A stretch of 64,000 bases of DNA from Methylobacterium iners (GTDB lineage: Bacteria; Pseudomonadota; Alphaproteobacteria; Rhizobiales; Beijerinckiaceae), in NCBI RefSeq assembly GCF_022179305.1, contig NZ_BPQP01000059.1:20954-84953 (forward strand), given 5' to 3'. The notes below the pieces were generated by a model that ran no database searches, had not been told where the DNA came from, and saw only the letters and a list, made by a program, of their open reading frames with translations. Below are positions 44,789 through 53,689 of this stretch, piece after piece; position 1 is the first letter of the stretch; each line of letters begins with the position of its first letter. A program made the position numbers and the translations under genes.

Positions 44789-45311
44789 GGAAGTCATCCG
44801 ACGTTGGAGGCCGACATCGACCAAGAACCGGCGCCGACCCTCAAAGCATCGCGGCGGAGCGCCGAGGGACAGGCTTTCGCGTTTCGCTTCATGACGCTCG
44901 ACCGCCCTGGGTCCAAAGCCGGACCATGACGAACGCCGCGAAGCCGAATTAGGGCACCGAAGGCAGCGACGTAAGGGAACCGCCCCGCAAGCGAGAAAGC
45001 TCCGCGCCCGCCCTCGGGGTCGTGGCGCCCGCAGGCAGCGCGGGAGCGCCGTCGAAGATCGCTGATGGAACGAGAACGCCTGATCTCAGATTGCTCATGA
45101 CAAGGCGAGCCCCTGACATATCGAGCGTCATCGTCTTCCCGCATCGGTGATCGAGGTAGATCGAAAACAAGTTCTTCAGAATGCCCAAGGTCATCAAGCC
45201 GGTTCAGCTTTGGCGGCACTTGTTCAGCCTGGGCGGCGCTTGGCGGAAACGGTGATGGAGGGCGCGGCGTAGGCGGGACGTCGCGTGCAATACGCAGGGA
45301 GGGAAACGGGC
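44789..45311. other. 523-bp intergenic region upstream of the acid-sugar operon
   Basis: It holds the tandem 20-base repeats at 45202-45241 close to kdgT. A minus-strand frame of about 80 codons (44949-45197) begins MMTLGILKNLFSIYLDHRCG, but I recognise no family and give it little weight. Nothing else stands out. Confidence 0.4.
45202..45241 (+). repeat. Two abutting 20-bp direct repeats upstream of kdgT
   Basis: Copy 1 GTTCAGCTTTGGCGGCACTT and copy 2 GTTCAGCCTGGGCGGCGCTT agree at 17 of 20 positions. The period of 20 bases is nearly two helical turns, putting both copies on the same DNA face. They lie 70 bases before the kdgT ATG, as expected for tandem regulator sites. Confidence 0.5.
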
Positions 45312-46331
45312 ATGCAGGTCCCGATCAAGCGATCCATCGAAGCCGTGCCCGGTGGCATGATGGTGGTCCCGCTGCTGGCGGGAGCCCTCATCGCGACCTT
45401 CTTTCCCGAGACGCCGAAGGTCTTCGGCTCGTTCACGGGGGCGCTGTTCTCCGGGGCGCTGACGATCCTCGCCGTCTTCTACGTCTGCATGGGCGCGAGC
45501 ATCGACTTCCGCGCCACGCCCTACATCGTGAAGAAGGGCGGCACGCTGCTCGTCGTCAAAGTCGGCATCGCCGTCATTCTCGGCCTGATCTTCGGGCGTG
45601 TGCTGGGCGAGGCTCCAGTGGCCGCCGGCATGTTCGCAGGCCTCTCCACCCTGGCGATCGTGGCCAGCATGAACGACACCAACGGCGGGCTCTACATGGC
45701 GCTGATGGGCCAGTACGGCCGCCCGCGCGATGTGGGCGCCTACACCGTGATGTCGCTGGAGAGCGGACCCTTCCTCACGATGGTGACACTCGGGATCGCC
45801 GGATTGTCGGCCTTTCCCTGGCAGACCCTGGTGGGGGCGATCCTGCCGCTCCTGGTCGGCATGATCATCGGAAACCTCGACCGGGAGATGCGCGATTTCC
45901 TGAGCCGCGCGATCCCGGTGATGATCCCGTTCTTCGCCTTCGCCCTCGGGGCCGGCCTCGACCTGTCGAAGGTCTGGCAGGCCGGACTGCTCGGCCTCGC
46001 CATGGGTGTCGCGGTCGTGATCGTCACGGGCATCCCTCTGTTCTTCGCCGATCGTCTGACCGGTGGGACGGGAGTGGCGGGCGTGGCCGCCGCCTCGACG
46101 GCCGGCAACGCGGCGGCCGTGCCGGCCATCGTCGCCTCCGCCAATCCGGCCTATGCGGATGCGGCCGGCCCGGCCACGATCCTGGTTGCGGCCTGCGTGG
46201 TCGTGACGGCGATCCTCGTCCCGATCGCGACGGCATGGACCGCCAGAACCTTCGGTCGCCCCGAGGAGGTCGAGGCCGATCCTCTCAGCCCCTCCGAGGC
46301 GGCGGCCGCGCCGCGGGCCGGCGGCCACTGA
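45312..46331 (+). CDS. kdgT: 2-keto-3-deoxygluconate permease family transporter (KdgT-like)
   Basis: 339-residue membrane protein with about ten helices. It starts [20 protein letters not shown] and contains [39 protein letters not shown] (the family signature) and [19 protein letters not shown]. Followed after one base by a DUF1537 kinase and pdxA2, so its cargo is probably a four-carbon acid such as threonate or erythronate, not KDG. The ATG at 45312 is used; the upstream frame extension is not conserved. Confidence 0.88.
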   Translation: MQVPIKRSIEAVPGGMMVVPLLAGALIATFFPETPKVFGSFTGALFSGALTILAVFYVCMGASIDFRATPYIVKKGGTLLVVKVGIAVILGLIFGRVLGEAPVAAGMFAGLSTLAIVASMNDTNGGLYMALMGQYGRPRDVGAYTVMSLESGPFLTMVTLGIAGLSAFPWQTLVGAILPLLVGMIIGNLDREMRDFLSRAIPVMIPFFAFALGAGLDLSKVWQAGLLGLAMGVAVVIVTGIPLFFADRLTGGTGVAGVAAASTAGNAAAVPAIVASANPAYADAAGPATILVAACVVVTAILVPIATAWTARTFGRPEEVEADPLSPSEAAAAPRAGGH

Positions 46332-46332
46332 G

Positions 46333-47577
46333 ATGGAGGGCCGCTGGCTCATCCTCGCGGATGACCTGACGGGCGCCGCAGACTGCGCCATCGCGTTCGG
46401 ACGACGAGGCCGCGCCGCGACCGTGACTTGGGGCGAGGCAGCGATCGCCACGTCCGATCCGCTCACGGTCCTGTCCTACGACGCCGACAGCCGGAGCCTC
46501 TCTCCCGAGGCGGCCGGGCGTCTCCATGCCCGGATCCTGGACCGGCTGCTCGAACCGGATCGCAGGCTCTTCAAGAAGATCGATTCGACCCTGAGAGGGC
46601 AGCCGGCCGCCGAGACCGCCGCGGCGATCGCCGCACTCAGGATGCGGCGTGGATCTGCGTTCGGGATTTTCGCGCCTGCCTTTCCGGCAACGGGCAGGAC
46701 CACGGTGGATGGTCGCGTTCGGATCAACGGCCATCCGCTCGAGGAAGCCGAAGTTTGGCGTCGCGACCACACCTACGCCGACGCCGATCTCGTCGCGGTC
46801 CTCGGTTCCGCCGGCATCCGGGCGGAGAGGGTTCCGCTCCCGCGCGTCCGCAGCGACCTTGCGAGCGTGCTGGCGCGGATCGCCGCTCCGGGCGACGCGA
46901 TCGCGGTCTGCGATGCGGAGACGGAGGACGATCTCGGCCGCATCGCCCGGGCGAGCCTGCCGATCCCGGAGGCCTTCTTCATCGGCAGCGCCGGCCTCGC
47001 TCATGCCCTCGCGGCCCTCGACGAAACCGGACCCATCGAGGCGGTGCGCGTCGCGCCGAGCGGGCGCGGCGCGCTGATCGTGGTCGGTTCCCTCGCGGCG
47101 GCCTCCCGCCTGGCCGCCGGCAAGCTCGCTGCGGGCGGAGGCGTCGCTTATCTTCCGGTCGCCCCCGAGACCCTGCTGGACCGCCCGGCCGGCAGGGTGG
47201 CGCTCGCCGCACGCATCGCCGAGGTGACCGCCGCCGGAGGGGACGTACTGGTCGAGATCGCCATGGACGCCGCCCCCGACATGGCGCTCGGCCCGCGCCT
47301 CGTCCAAGGCCTGGCCGAGGCCCTGGAGCCGATCGCTTCGCAGATCGGCGCCTTCGCGGCGACCGGGGGCGAGACCGCCGCGGCCCTGCTCTCACGTTTC
47401 GGCGTCGGCGGCATCCGCCTCGTCGACGAGATCGAGCCCGGTGTTTCGCTCGGGCTGACCCTGGGTCGTCTCACCATACCCGTCGTCACCAAGGCCGGCG
47501 CCTTCGGCGACGCCGACAGCCTCCTGCGGATCGCCGAGCGTCTGCGCAGCGTCAGAACCGAGGGAAGCTTCACATGA
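46333..47577 (+). CDS. Four-carbon acid sugar kinase (DUF1537 family; OtnK/DtnK-like)
   Basis: 414 residues. N-terminal substrate domain with ILADDLTGAADCAIAFGRRG, KIDSTLRGQPAAETAAAI and FAPAFPATGRTTVDGRVRIN; C-terminal ATP domain with GGETAAALLSRFGVGGIRLV and PVVTKAGAFGDADSLL. The family phosphorylates D-threonate, erythronate or 3-oxo-tetronates at the 4-position. Coupling to pdxA2 by ATGA overlap, with no aldolase or isomerase of the OtnC/OtnI type, points to threonate/erythronate kinase more than 3-oxo-tetronate kinase. Confidence 0.9.
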   Translation: MEGRWLILADDLTGAADCAIAFGRRGRAATVTWGEAAIATSDPLTVLSYDADSRSLSPEAAGRLHARILDRLLEPDRRLFKKIDSTLRGQPAAETAAAIAALRMRRGSAFGIFAPAFPATGRTTVDGRVRINGHPLEEAEVWRRDHTYADADLVAVLGSAGIRAERVPLPRVRSDLASVLARIAAPGDAIAVCDAETEDDLGRIARASLPIPEAFFIGSAGLAHALAALDETGPIEAVRVAPSGRGALIVVGSLAAASRLAAGKLAAGGGVAYLPVAPETLLDRPAGRVALAARIAEVTAAGGDVLVEIAMDAAPDMALGPRLVQGLAEALEPIASQIGAFAATGGETAAALLSRFGVGGIRLVDEIEPGVSLGLTLGRLTIPVVTKAGAFGDADSLLRIAERLRSVRTEGSFT

Positions 47578-48602
47578 CCCGTCCGACGATCGCGATCACC
47601 ATGGGCGATCCCTCCGGGATCGGGCCGGAGATCATCATGAAGGCGCTCGCTCTGCCGGAGGTTCACGCCATCTGCCGATCCCTGGTGATCGGGGACGCGG
47701 CACGCCTCCGGCAGGCCGGCCGGATCGTCGGGGCCGGAATCGCGGTGGACTCGTTGCCGGATGCCGGCGCAGCGAAGTTCGAGAGCACGGCGGTGCAATG
47801 CGTGGATTTGAACCTGGTGCCCGAGGACCTGCCATTCGGGAGATTATCGGCGGCGGCGGGTGAGGCGGCCTATCGCTACATCGAGAAGGCCGTGCGGGTC
47901 GTCCAGGCGGGGCAAGCGCAAGCCATCTGCACCGCGCCGCTGTCCAAGGAGGCCCTGCACGCCGCCGGCCACAAGTTCCCCGGCCACACCGAGCTCCTCG
48001 CCCATCTGACCGGCACGCCCGAAGTCTCGATGATGCTCGTCTCGCCGAAGCTCAGGGTGATCCACGTCACGACCCATGTCGGCCTGATCGACGCGATCGC
48101 CAGGATCGAGCCTGGCCTCGTCGAGCGGGTCATCGCCCGCGGTCACGACGTGCTGGTGAAGGCCGGCATCGAAGATCCGAAGATCGGCGTCTGCGCGATC
48201 AACCCGCATGCGGGCGAAGGCGGCCTCTTCGGCCGCGGCGAGGAAGCCGAGAAGATCGCGCCGGCGGTCGAGGCTTGCCGCGCGAGGGGCTGGGACGTCA
48301 GCGGCCCGCTGCCGGCCGATACGCTGTTCTTCCTCGCGGGCCGTGGCGATTACGACATGGTGGTCGCGATGTACCACGACCAGGGGCACGGCCCGATCAA
48401 GGTTCTCGGTCTCGAATCCGGCGTGAACATCACGGTGGGTCTTCCCGTGGTTCGGACCTCCGTCGACCACGGCACGGCCTTCGACATCGCCGGCAAGGGG
48501 ATCGCGGACGAGCGGAGCCTGGTGGAAGCGCTGCGCCAAGCGACCGCCCTGGCGCCGAAAAGCGCCCCGGCCACCCACGCCACGCCGTCCTCCACCGGTT
48601 GA
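47574..48602 (+). CDS. pdxA2: 4-phospho-D-threonate/erythronate dehydrogenase (PdxA2)
   Basis: 342 residues, PdxA family. Shows TIAITMGDPSGIGPEII, APLSKEALHAAGHKFPGHTE (metal His), CAINPHAGEGGLFGRGEE, AMYHDQGHGPIKVLG, and the TSVDHGTAFDIAGKG end. PdxA2 paralogs next to a DUF1537 kinase oxidise the 4-phosphorylated acid to dihydroxyacetone phosphate and CO2. The kinase pairing argues against pyridoxal synthesis. The ATG at 47574 overlaps the kinase stop. Confidence 0.92.
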   Translation: MTRPTIAITMGDPSGIGPEIIMKALALPEVHAICRSLVIGDAARLRQAGRIVGAGIAVDSLPDAGAAKFESTAVQCVDLNLVPEDLPFGRLSAAAGEAAYRYIEKAVRVVQAGQAQAICTAPLSKEALHAAGHKFPGHTELLAHLTGTPEVSMMLVSPKLRVIHVTTHVGLIDAIARIEPGLVERVIARGHDVLVKAGIEDPKIGVCAINPHAGEGGLFGRGEEAEKIAPAVEACRARGWDVSGPLPADTLFFLAGRGDYDMVVAMYHDQGHGPIKVLGLESGVNITVGLPVVRTSVDHGTAFDIAGKGIADERSLVEALRQATALAPKSAPATHATPSSTG

Positions 48603-48663
48603 AATCGGCCCGTCTCCGAGCGAAGGCCTCCCAACCGCCTTCCGCGAGAGGACACGCTTTGCC

Positions 48664-49938
48664 ATGAGCATCGACGGAACAGGGTGGCGCACCACGATCC
48701 CCGAGGCCGTACGGGAGGGCCGGCCGACCGTCTGGAGGAACCCGCGCAGCGGCCGCGCGGCCGAGATCCTACCGGGGCTGTCGTTCGACCGCGCCGACGT
48801 GGAAGCCGCCGAGGCACGCTGGCGACGCTTCGACCCGCTGCTCGCCCGCCTGTTCCCCGAACTCGGGACCGGCCGGATCGATTCTCCCCTCCGGCCCCTC
48901 GCGAGCCACGTGGCCGAGGACGTCGCGGGACGCGCCGGGGCGCGGGTTTGGGTGAAGGCCGACCACGACCTGCCGGTCACCGGGTGCATCAAGGCGCGCG
49001 GCGGCCTCTACGAGGTGCTGATCCATGCCGAGATGCTCGGCCGCGCGGCGGGCTGGCTGGCGCCGAAGCAAGGCTATGCGCGTCTCGCGGAGCCGGATGT
49101 CCGCGCCGCCCTCGGCGCCCATACGGTCGCGGTGGGGAGCACCGGCAATCTCGGCTTCAGCGTCGGGGTCATCGGCCGGGCCCTCGGCTTCGAGGTCGAG
49201 GTGCACATGTCGCACGACGCCAAGGCGTGGAAGAAGCAGAGGCTGCGCGATCTCGGCGCCCGAGTCGTGGAGCACGCCGGGGATTACGGCAGCGCCGTCG
49301 CGGCCGCCCGCAAAGCCTTCGAAGGTCGGGCCGACGCCCACTTCGTCGACGACGAGAGTTCGGTGGACCTGTTCCTCGGCTACGCGGCCGCGGCCTCCGA
49401 CCTTCGGCGTCAACTCGCGGCGGCAGGCGTGATCGTGGACGCAGCCCACCCCCTTTGCGTCTATCTTCCCTGCGGGGTGGGCGGCGCCCCCGGCGGCGTG
49501 ACCCTCGGGCTGAAGCTGCTCTTCGGCGACGCCGTGCACTGCATCCTCGTGGAGCCGGTTGCCGCGCCCTGCATGCTGGTGCAGCTCGTGGCCGGGACGC
49601 ATCGGCCGGTGAGCGTCTACGACATCGGTCTCGACAACCGCACCGCCGCGGACGGATTGGCCGTCGCCGCGGCCTCGATGCTCGTGGCCCGCACGGTCGG
49701 CGACCTCGTCGAGGCCATCGTGACGGTCAGCGACGCAGACCTGTTCGCGTGGTTGCGCCATCTTTGGCTTCAGGCAGGCATGCGCCTCGAACCCTCGGCG
49801 GCGGCGGCCTTCGCGGCCGTGGGACCGGCCTGTGCCGCGCTGCCGGACCTCGCCCGCGCGACGCACGTCGTCTGGACCACCGGCGGCGCTCTGCTGCCGG
49901 AGGTGGAGTTCCAGGCCGCGTTGGCACGGGTGGCTTGA
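48664..49938 (+). CDS. dsdA: D-serine ammonia-lyase (D-serine dehydratase)
   Basis: 424-residue fold-type II PLP enzyme. Schiff-base Lys110 in VTGCIKARGGLYEVL, phosphate/asparagine loop VGSTGNLGFSVGVIG, and glycine loop LPCGVGGAPGGVTLG are all DsdA-type, along with SPLRPLASHVAEDVAGRAGA. It deaminates D-serine, and often D-threonine, to the keto acid. It lies 61 bases after pdxA2 in the same direction, so it probably belongs to the acid-sugar operon. D-threonine as a co-substrate would make the grouping metabolically sensible, but this is inference. Confidence 0.9.
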   Translation: MSIDGTGWRTTIPEAVREGRPTVWRNPRSGRAAEILPGLSFDRADVEAAEARWRRFDPLLARLFPELGTGRIDSPLRPLASHVAEDVAGRAGARVWVKADHDLPVTGCIKARGGLYEVLIHAEMLGRAAGWLAPKQGYARLAEPDVRAALGAHTVAVGSTGNLGFSVGVIGRALGFEVEVHMSHDAKAWKKQRLRDLGARVVEHAGDYGSAVAAARKAFEGRADAHFVDDESSVDLFLGYAAAASDLRRQLAAAGVIVDAAHPLCVYLPCGVGGAPGGVTLGLKLLFGDAVHCILVEPVAAPCMLVQLVAGTHRPVSVYDIGLDNRTAADGLAVAAASMLVARTVGDLVEAIVTVSDADLFAWLRHLWLQAGMRLEPSAAAAFAAVGPACAALPDLARATHVVWTTGGALLPEVEFQAALARVA

Positions 49939-50298
49939 TCCTACGAACGGCCGGCCATCAAAGCCGCATCTCGGAGGCTCTCAGGCGCAGCGACGAGCAC
50001 TCGTGGCCTTCGCGTGCACGCTTTTGGGGCGTGGCTAACCCTCCGGCAGGACGACGCGATCCTGCGGACGGCGCGCCGGGATCTCGAGCCCGGTGCCGTT
50101 GACGGATGGCACGCGCACGGTTGGCCCTACCTCGTCGTCTTGCGGTGAGGCGCCCGGACGCCGGGTCACGAAGCCGAGTTTCGACGAAGGACGCACGCAC
50201 CTCGATAGACCGCCCGCGCCACCTGCGCCGCCGAGCCCTTCACGGGACGGGCTGCTTCCAAGGCACTGAGGCGGAGCCCGCTGCCCAAGCGCCCTCGA
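49939..50298. other. 360-bp region with a possible cupin remnant
   Basis: Between the convergent dsdA and ABC-F genes. A plus-strand stretch at 50032-50148 ends in a stop and encodes RRDLEPGAVDGWHAHGWPYL, resembling a cupin metal-binding strand (PGAxxGWHxH). No intact frame precedes it. The remainder shows nothing recognisable. Confidence 0.3.
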
Positions 50299-51921
50299 TC
50301 AGCTCCGCAGGCCGGGTGCCTCCTGGCCCGTCCGCGCGACGTATTCCGTGTAGCCGCCGCCATATTGGTGGATGCCGTCGGGCGTGAGCTCGAGCAGCCG
50401 GTTCGACAGCGCCGCCAGGAAGTGCCTGTCGTGGGAGACGAACAGCATCGTGCCCTCGAAGCCCGACAGAGCCTTGATCAGCATCTCCTTGGTCGCGATG
50501 TCGAGGTGGTTGGTCGGCTCGTCGAGCACCAGGAAGTTCGGCGGGTCGAACAGCATCTTGGCCATCACCAGCCGCGCCTTCTCGCCGCCCGACAGCACCC
50601 GGCAGCGCTTCTCGACGTCGTCGCCCGAGAACCCGAAGCAGCCGGCCAGCGCCCGCAGCGACCCCTGCCCGGCCTGGGGGAATGAGGCCTCCAAGTCCCC
50701 GAACACCGTGAGGTCGCCGTCGAGCAGGTCCATGGCGTGCTGGGCGAAGTAGCCGAGCTTCACGCTGCCGCCGACCGCCACCGTGCCGTCGTCCGGCTGC
50801 GCCGTCCCGGTCACCAGCTTCAGCAGCGTCGACTTGCCGGCGCCGTTGACGCCCATGACGCACCAGCGCTCCTTGCGCCGGATGCCGAAATCGAGCCCCT
50901 CGTAGATGCGGCGGCTGCCGTAGCGCTTGTGCACGTTCCTCAGGCTGACGACGTCCTCGCCCGAGCGTGGCGCCGGCTGGAACTCGAAGGCGACGGCCTG
51001 GCGGCGCTTGGGCGGCTCGACGCGCTCGATCTTGTCGAGCTTCTTCACCCGGCTCTGCACCTGCGCGGCGTGCGAGGCCCGCGCCTTGAAGCGCTCGATG
51101 AACTTGATCTCCTTGGCGAGCATCGCCTGCTGGCGCTCGAACTGGGCCTGCCGCTGCGACTCGTTCAGGGCACGCTGCTGCTCGTAGAAGGCGTAATCGC
51201 CCGAATACGTCGTCAGCGCGCCGCCATCGATCTCGATCACCTTGGTGACGATGCGGTTCATGAACTCGCGGTCGTGCGAGGTCATCATGAGCGCGCCCTC
51301 GTAGTTCTTGAGGAAGGCCTCGAGCCAGATCAGGCTCTCGAGGTCGAGGTGGTTGCTCGGCTCGTCGAGCAGCATCACGTTGGGGTTCATCAGAAGGATG
51401 CGGGCGAGCGCCACCCGCATCTTCCAGCCGCCTGACAGCTTGCCGACATCGCCGTCCATCATCTCCTGGCTGAAGCTCAGGCCCGCCAGGACCTCGTAGG
51501 CCCGCCCTTCCAGCGCGTAGCCGTCGAGCTCCTCGAAGCGCGCCTGCACCTCGCCGTAGCGCTCGACCAGGGCCTCCATCTCGTCCGCCCGGTCGGGATC
51601 GGCCAGGGCGGTCTCCAGTTCCTTCAGCTCGGCGGCCACCTCGCTGACCGGGCCGGCCCCGGCCATGACCTCCGCGACCACGCTGCGCCCGGACATCTCG
51701 CCGACATCCTGGCTGAAATAGCCGATGGTGATGCCGCGGTCGGTCGCGACCCCACCCTCGTCGGGCTCCTCCTCGCCGGTCAGCATCCGGAAGAGCGTGG
51801 TCTTGCCGGCGCCGTTGGGCCCCACGAGTCCGGCCTTCTCGCCCTTCTGCAGAGCGGCAGACGCCTCGATGAAGACGAGCTGCCGCCCGTTCTGCTTGCT
51901 GATCTTCTCGAGGCGTATCAT
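50299..51921 (-). CDS. ABC-F family ATP-binding protein (YbiT-like)
   Basis: 540 residues with two ABC domains and no membrane segments. Domain 1: GPNGAGKTTLFRMLTGEE, LSGGWKMRVALARILLM, VMLLDEPSNHLDLESL. Linker about 245-320, a charged helical P-site tRNA-interaction motif (RQAQFERQQAMLAKEIKFIE). Domain 2: GVNGAGKSTLLKLVTG, LSGGEKARLVMAKMLFDPPN, LVLDEPTNHLDIATKE. The class acts on ribosomes as translation factors, some giving antibiotic protection; the YbiT-type housekeeping role is most likely. A strong stem-loop lies upstream at 51990-52017. Confidence 0.92.
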   Translation of the reverse strand: MIRLEKISKQNGRQLVFIEASAALQKGEKAGLVGPNGAGKTTLFRMLTGEEEPDEGGVATDRGITIGYFSQDVGEMSGRSVVAEVMAGAGPVSEVAAELKELETALADPDRADEMEALVERYGEVQARFEELDGYALEGRAYEVLAGLSFSQEMMDGDVGKLSGGWKMRVALARILLMNPNVMLLDEPSNHLDLESLIWLEAFLKNYEGALMMTSHDREFMNRIVTKVIEIDGGALTTYSGDYAFYEQQRALNESQRQAQFERQQAMLAKEIKFIERFKARASHAAQVQSRVKKLDKIERVEPPKRRQAVAFEFQPAPRSGEDVVSLRNVHKRYGSRRIYEGLDFGIRRKERWCVMGVNGAGKSTLLKLVTGTAQPDDGTVAVGGSVKLGYFAQHAMDLLDGDLTVFGDLEASFPQAGQGSLRALAGCFGFSGDDVEKRCRVLSGGEKARLVMAKMLFDPPNFLVLDEPTNHLDIATKEMLIKALSGFEGTMLFVSHDRHFLAALSNRLLELTPDGIHQYGGGYTEYVARTGQEAPGLRS

Positions 51922-51989
51922 GGGTCCGCAGGAATGAGGATGTGGCGCAACGTGCGACGAGAACGCGGATCAACGTGCTAGGCAATGGT

Positions 51990-52017
51990 GGCACGGGATC
52001 GGAGTGATCCCTGTGCC
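51990..52017 (-). promoter_or_regulatory. Strong stem-loop in the 5' region of the ABC-F gene
   Basis: An 11-base-pair stem (GGCACGGGATC against GATCCC-T-GTGCC, one bulged T) closes a five-base loop. It begins 69 bases upstream of the ABC-F ATG. No T-run follows on either strand, so it is not a clear terminator. A leader-attenuation or protein-binding element is possible. Confidence 0.4.
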
Positions 52018-52140
52018 AGGCTGATTACAGCCTGATGAAGCGGAAGCCTATGACCGGGATGCGTGGAGCCTGTGTGGAAACGTATCGCTCGGATGCCTCA
52101 TGGCTAAGTGCAGCAACAAGACCTGACGCGTGAATGGGTG

Positions 52141-52461
52141 ATGACCGCTACCCGCCTCTTGTCCAGCGACGAGTTCTCAGCATGCTTTTCCGCCCCGATG
52201 CGGAACGTGACGGCAACCGCGGAGGCCGTTGTTGATGTCTGGTCTTATGTCGAAACGATCGCGCTGCCGCTGGGACGTGCCACAGAGATCCTGGACGTTA
52301 CCAGCGTTTACCGTGACGCGGCTGGCCGGTTCGATCAGGTACTGATCGGCACAGACATCAGCAATCTGTTCCTTGCTGTCGTTGTGAACCGTGCGGATCG
52401 CAACATACGCGGTCATCACCTTCTTGATCTTGCAGAGAAGTACGGCGTGAGTCGAAACTGA
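52141..52461 (+). CDS. Conserved-looking hypothetical protein
   Basis: 106 residues from the ATG at 52141; a GTG at 52108 would add 11. Compact mixed alpha/beta composition with RNVTATAEAVVDVWSYVETI, DVTSVYRDAAGRFDQVLIGT and HHLLDLAEKYGVSRN. Codon use is less GC-extreme than its neighbours. No domain recognised. The pattern of a phenylalanine/aspartate-rich sheet with a final helix looks like a real small protein, not a shadow. An IS remnant lies immediately to its right. Confidence 0.6.
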   Translation: MTATRLLSSDEFSACFSAPMRNVTATAEAVVDVWSYVETIALPLGRATEILDVTSVYRDAAGRFDQVLIGTDISNLFLAVVVNRADRNIRGHHLLDLAEKYGVSRN

Positions 52462-52479
52462 GGCTAGTTAAAATGCTAA

Positions 52480-53660
52480 ACTGCTTGCGGAAGAGCAATC
52501 ATTAATCGATATCGCGTCTAGAGTGCGAGAGGGCAAGACAAGACGCTTCGTTCAAGGTTCGGATCGCCACCAGATCACGCTCCTGCCGGACTGTCTTGAC
52601 GGCTACGTCGGTATCGACAATCTGACGCGGGTCGTCGATGTCTTCGTAAAATGAACTCGAGCTCGCCGCTCTGGGCTTTGCTGGCGTGGTGCCCGCTCCA
52701 ACGGGTCGGCTATCATCCCGCCACCCTGCTCAAGCTCTACCGTTACGGCTACCTGAACCAAGTCGCCTCCAGCCGCCGATTCGAACGTGAGGCCGGTCGC
52801 AACGTTGAGGTGATATGGCTGACCGGCCGGCTCGCGCCCGACTTGAAGGCGGTCGCCGACTTCCACGGCGACAACGGACCAGCGATCCACGCCACGTGGG
52901 CGCAGTTCGTAGTGCTCTGCCGCCAGTTCGGCCTCTTGATCGGCGGTGTCGTGGCGCTGGACGGAAGCCGCTTCAAGGCCGGCAACACCCGCGACAAGAT
53001 CTTCACGCCCGGCGCCATCCAGGGCCGCATCGAGCAGGTCGAGCCCGGCATCGCACGCTACCTTGCCGCCTTCGATACCGCCGATCGTCGGGAGGACGAA
53101 GTCGCGCAGATGCGCACCACACGCATCGCGGAGCGGCTGGACGCATTGCGACAGGATGCGGGAGTTGCAGGCCATGCCGACCGCGGTCGAGGTTGCGTCG
53201 GGTCGGCAGATCTCCCTCACCGGTCCGGACGCGCGGGCCATGGCCGCGAAGGGCAAAGGCACGGGACTGGTGGGCTATAACGTTCAGGCGGCAGTGGATA
53301 CCAAGCATCACCCCGGCGTGGCGCACGCGGTGACGAACGTCGGGCACGATCGCACCCAGCTCGCGCCCATGAGCTGCGGGACCCTCACGCGATGCGCACG
53401 CGTCGGCAGACCGTCGAGCACGTGTTTGGAACGATCAAGGGCTGGATGGGGGCGACCCACTTCCGGATACGCAGACTGAAGAACGTGGCCACCGAGATGA
53501 GCCTGCAGGTTCTGGTCTGCAACCTGAAGCGGGTCATCGCGAACTTCGGCACCGGCCCGCTCGTCACCGCCCTGCATGCATGAGCCCGCACACTCCATCA
53601 CGCGCCGTCATCGCCCAACACTGCCTCACGTTCTCACACAGCCTCGGTCGAAAGCAGCCC
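52480..53660 (+). mobile_element. Decayed IS1182-like insertion sequence
   Basis: A broken IS1182-type transposase fills this stretch. The right end probably includes the segment around 53630-53655 (CGTTCTCACACAGCCTCGGT), just before the sulfonate-binding protein stop. I could not define matching terminal inverted repeats, so the ends are approximate. Confidence 0.6.
52523..53583 (+). pseudogene. IS1182-family transposase, multiply frameshifted and deleted
   Basis: Family segments appear in order but in different frames. RRFVQGSDRHQITLLPDCLD and RVVDVFV are followed by an extra A near 52648 that shifts the frame. LLKLYRYGYLNQVASSRRFE, AVADFHGDNGPAIHATW and GSRFKAGNTRDKIFTPGAI follow. Another shift near 53150 leads to DARAMAAKGKGTGLVGYNVQ and NVGHDRTQLAPMS. 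A deletion of perhaps 100 codons at about 53375 is followed by RRQTVEHVFGTIKGWMGATH and SLQVLVCNLKRVIANFG. The catalytic DDE set cannot be complete. The element is dead. Confidence 0.85.
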
Positions 53661-53689
53661 AGCGCGGCCAAGCGGACCGATCTCCACCT

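Noticed and set aside
44784-44798. A sequence resembling the GntR operator (TGCATGGAAGTC) at the aldo/keto reductase start
   Set aside because: It diverges after nine matching bases, lies over the start codon itself, and lacks the TTGGCG half.
44949-45197. An 82-codon minus-strand frame between the aldo/keto reductase and kdgT
   Set aside because: No ribosome site, no recognised family, and the first codons fall beside the tandem repeats; kept only as a note in the gap entry.
45204-46466. A 420-codon minus-strand frame opposite kdgT
   Set aside because: Extremely His/Arg/Asp-rich antisense of a membrane protein gene; no recognisable fold.
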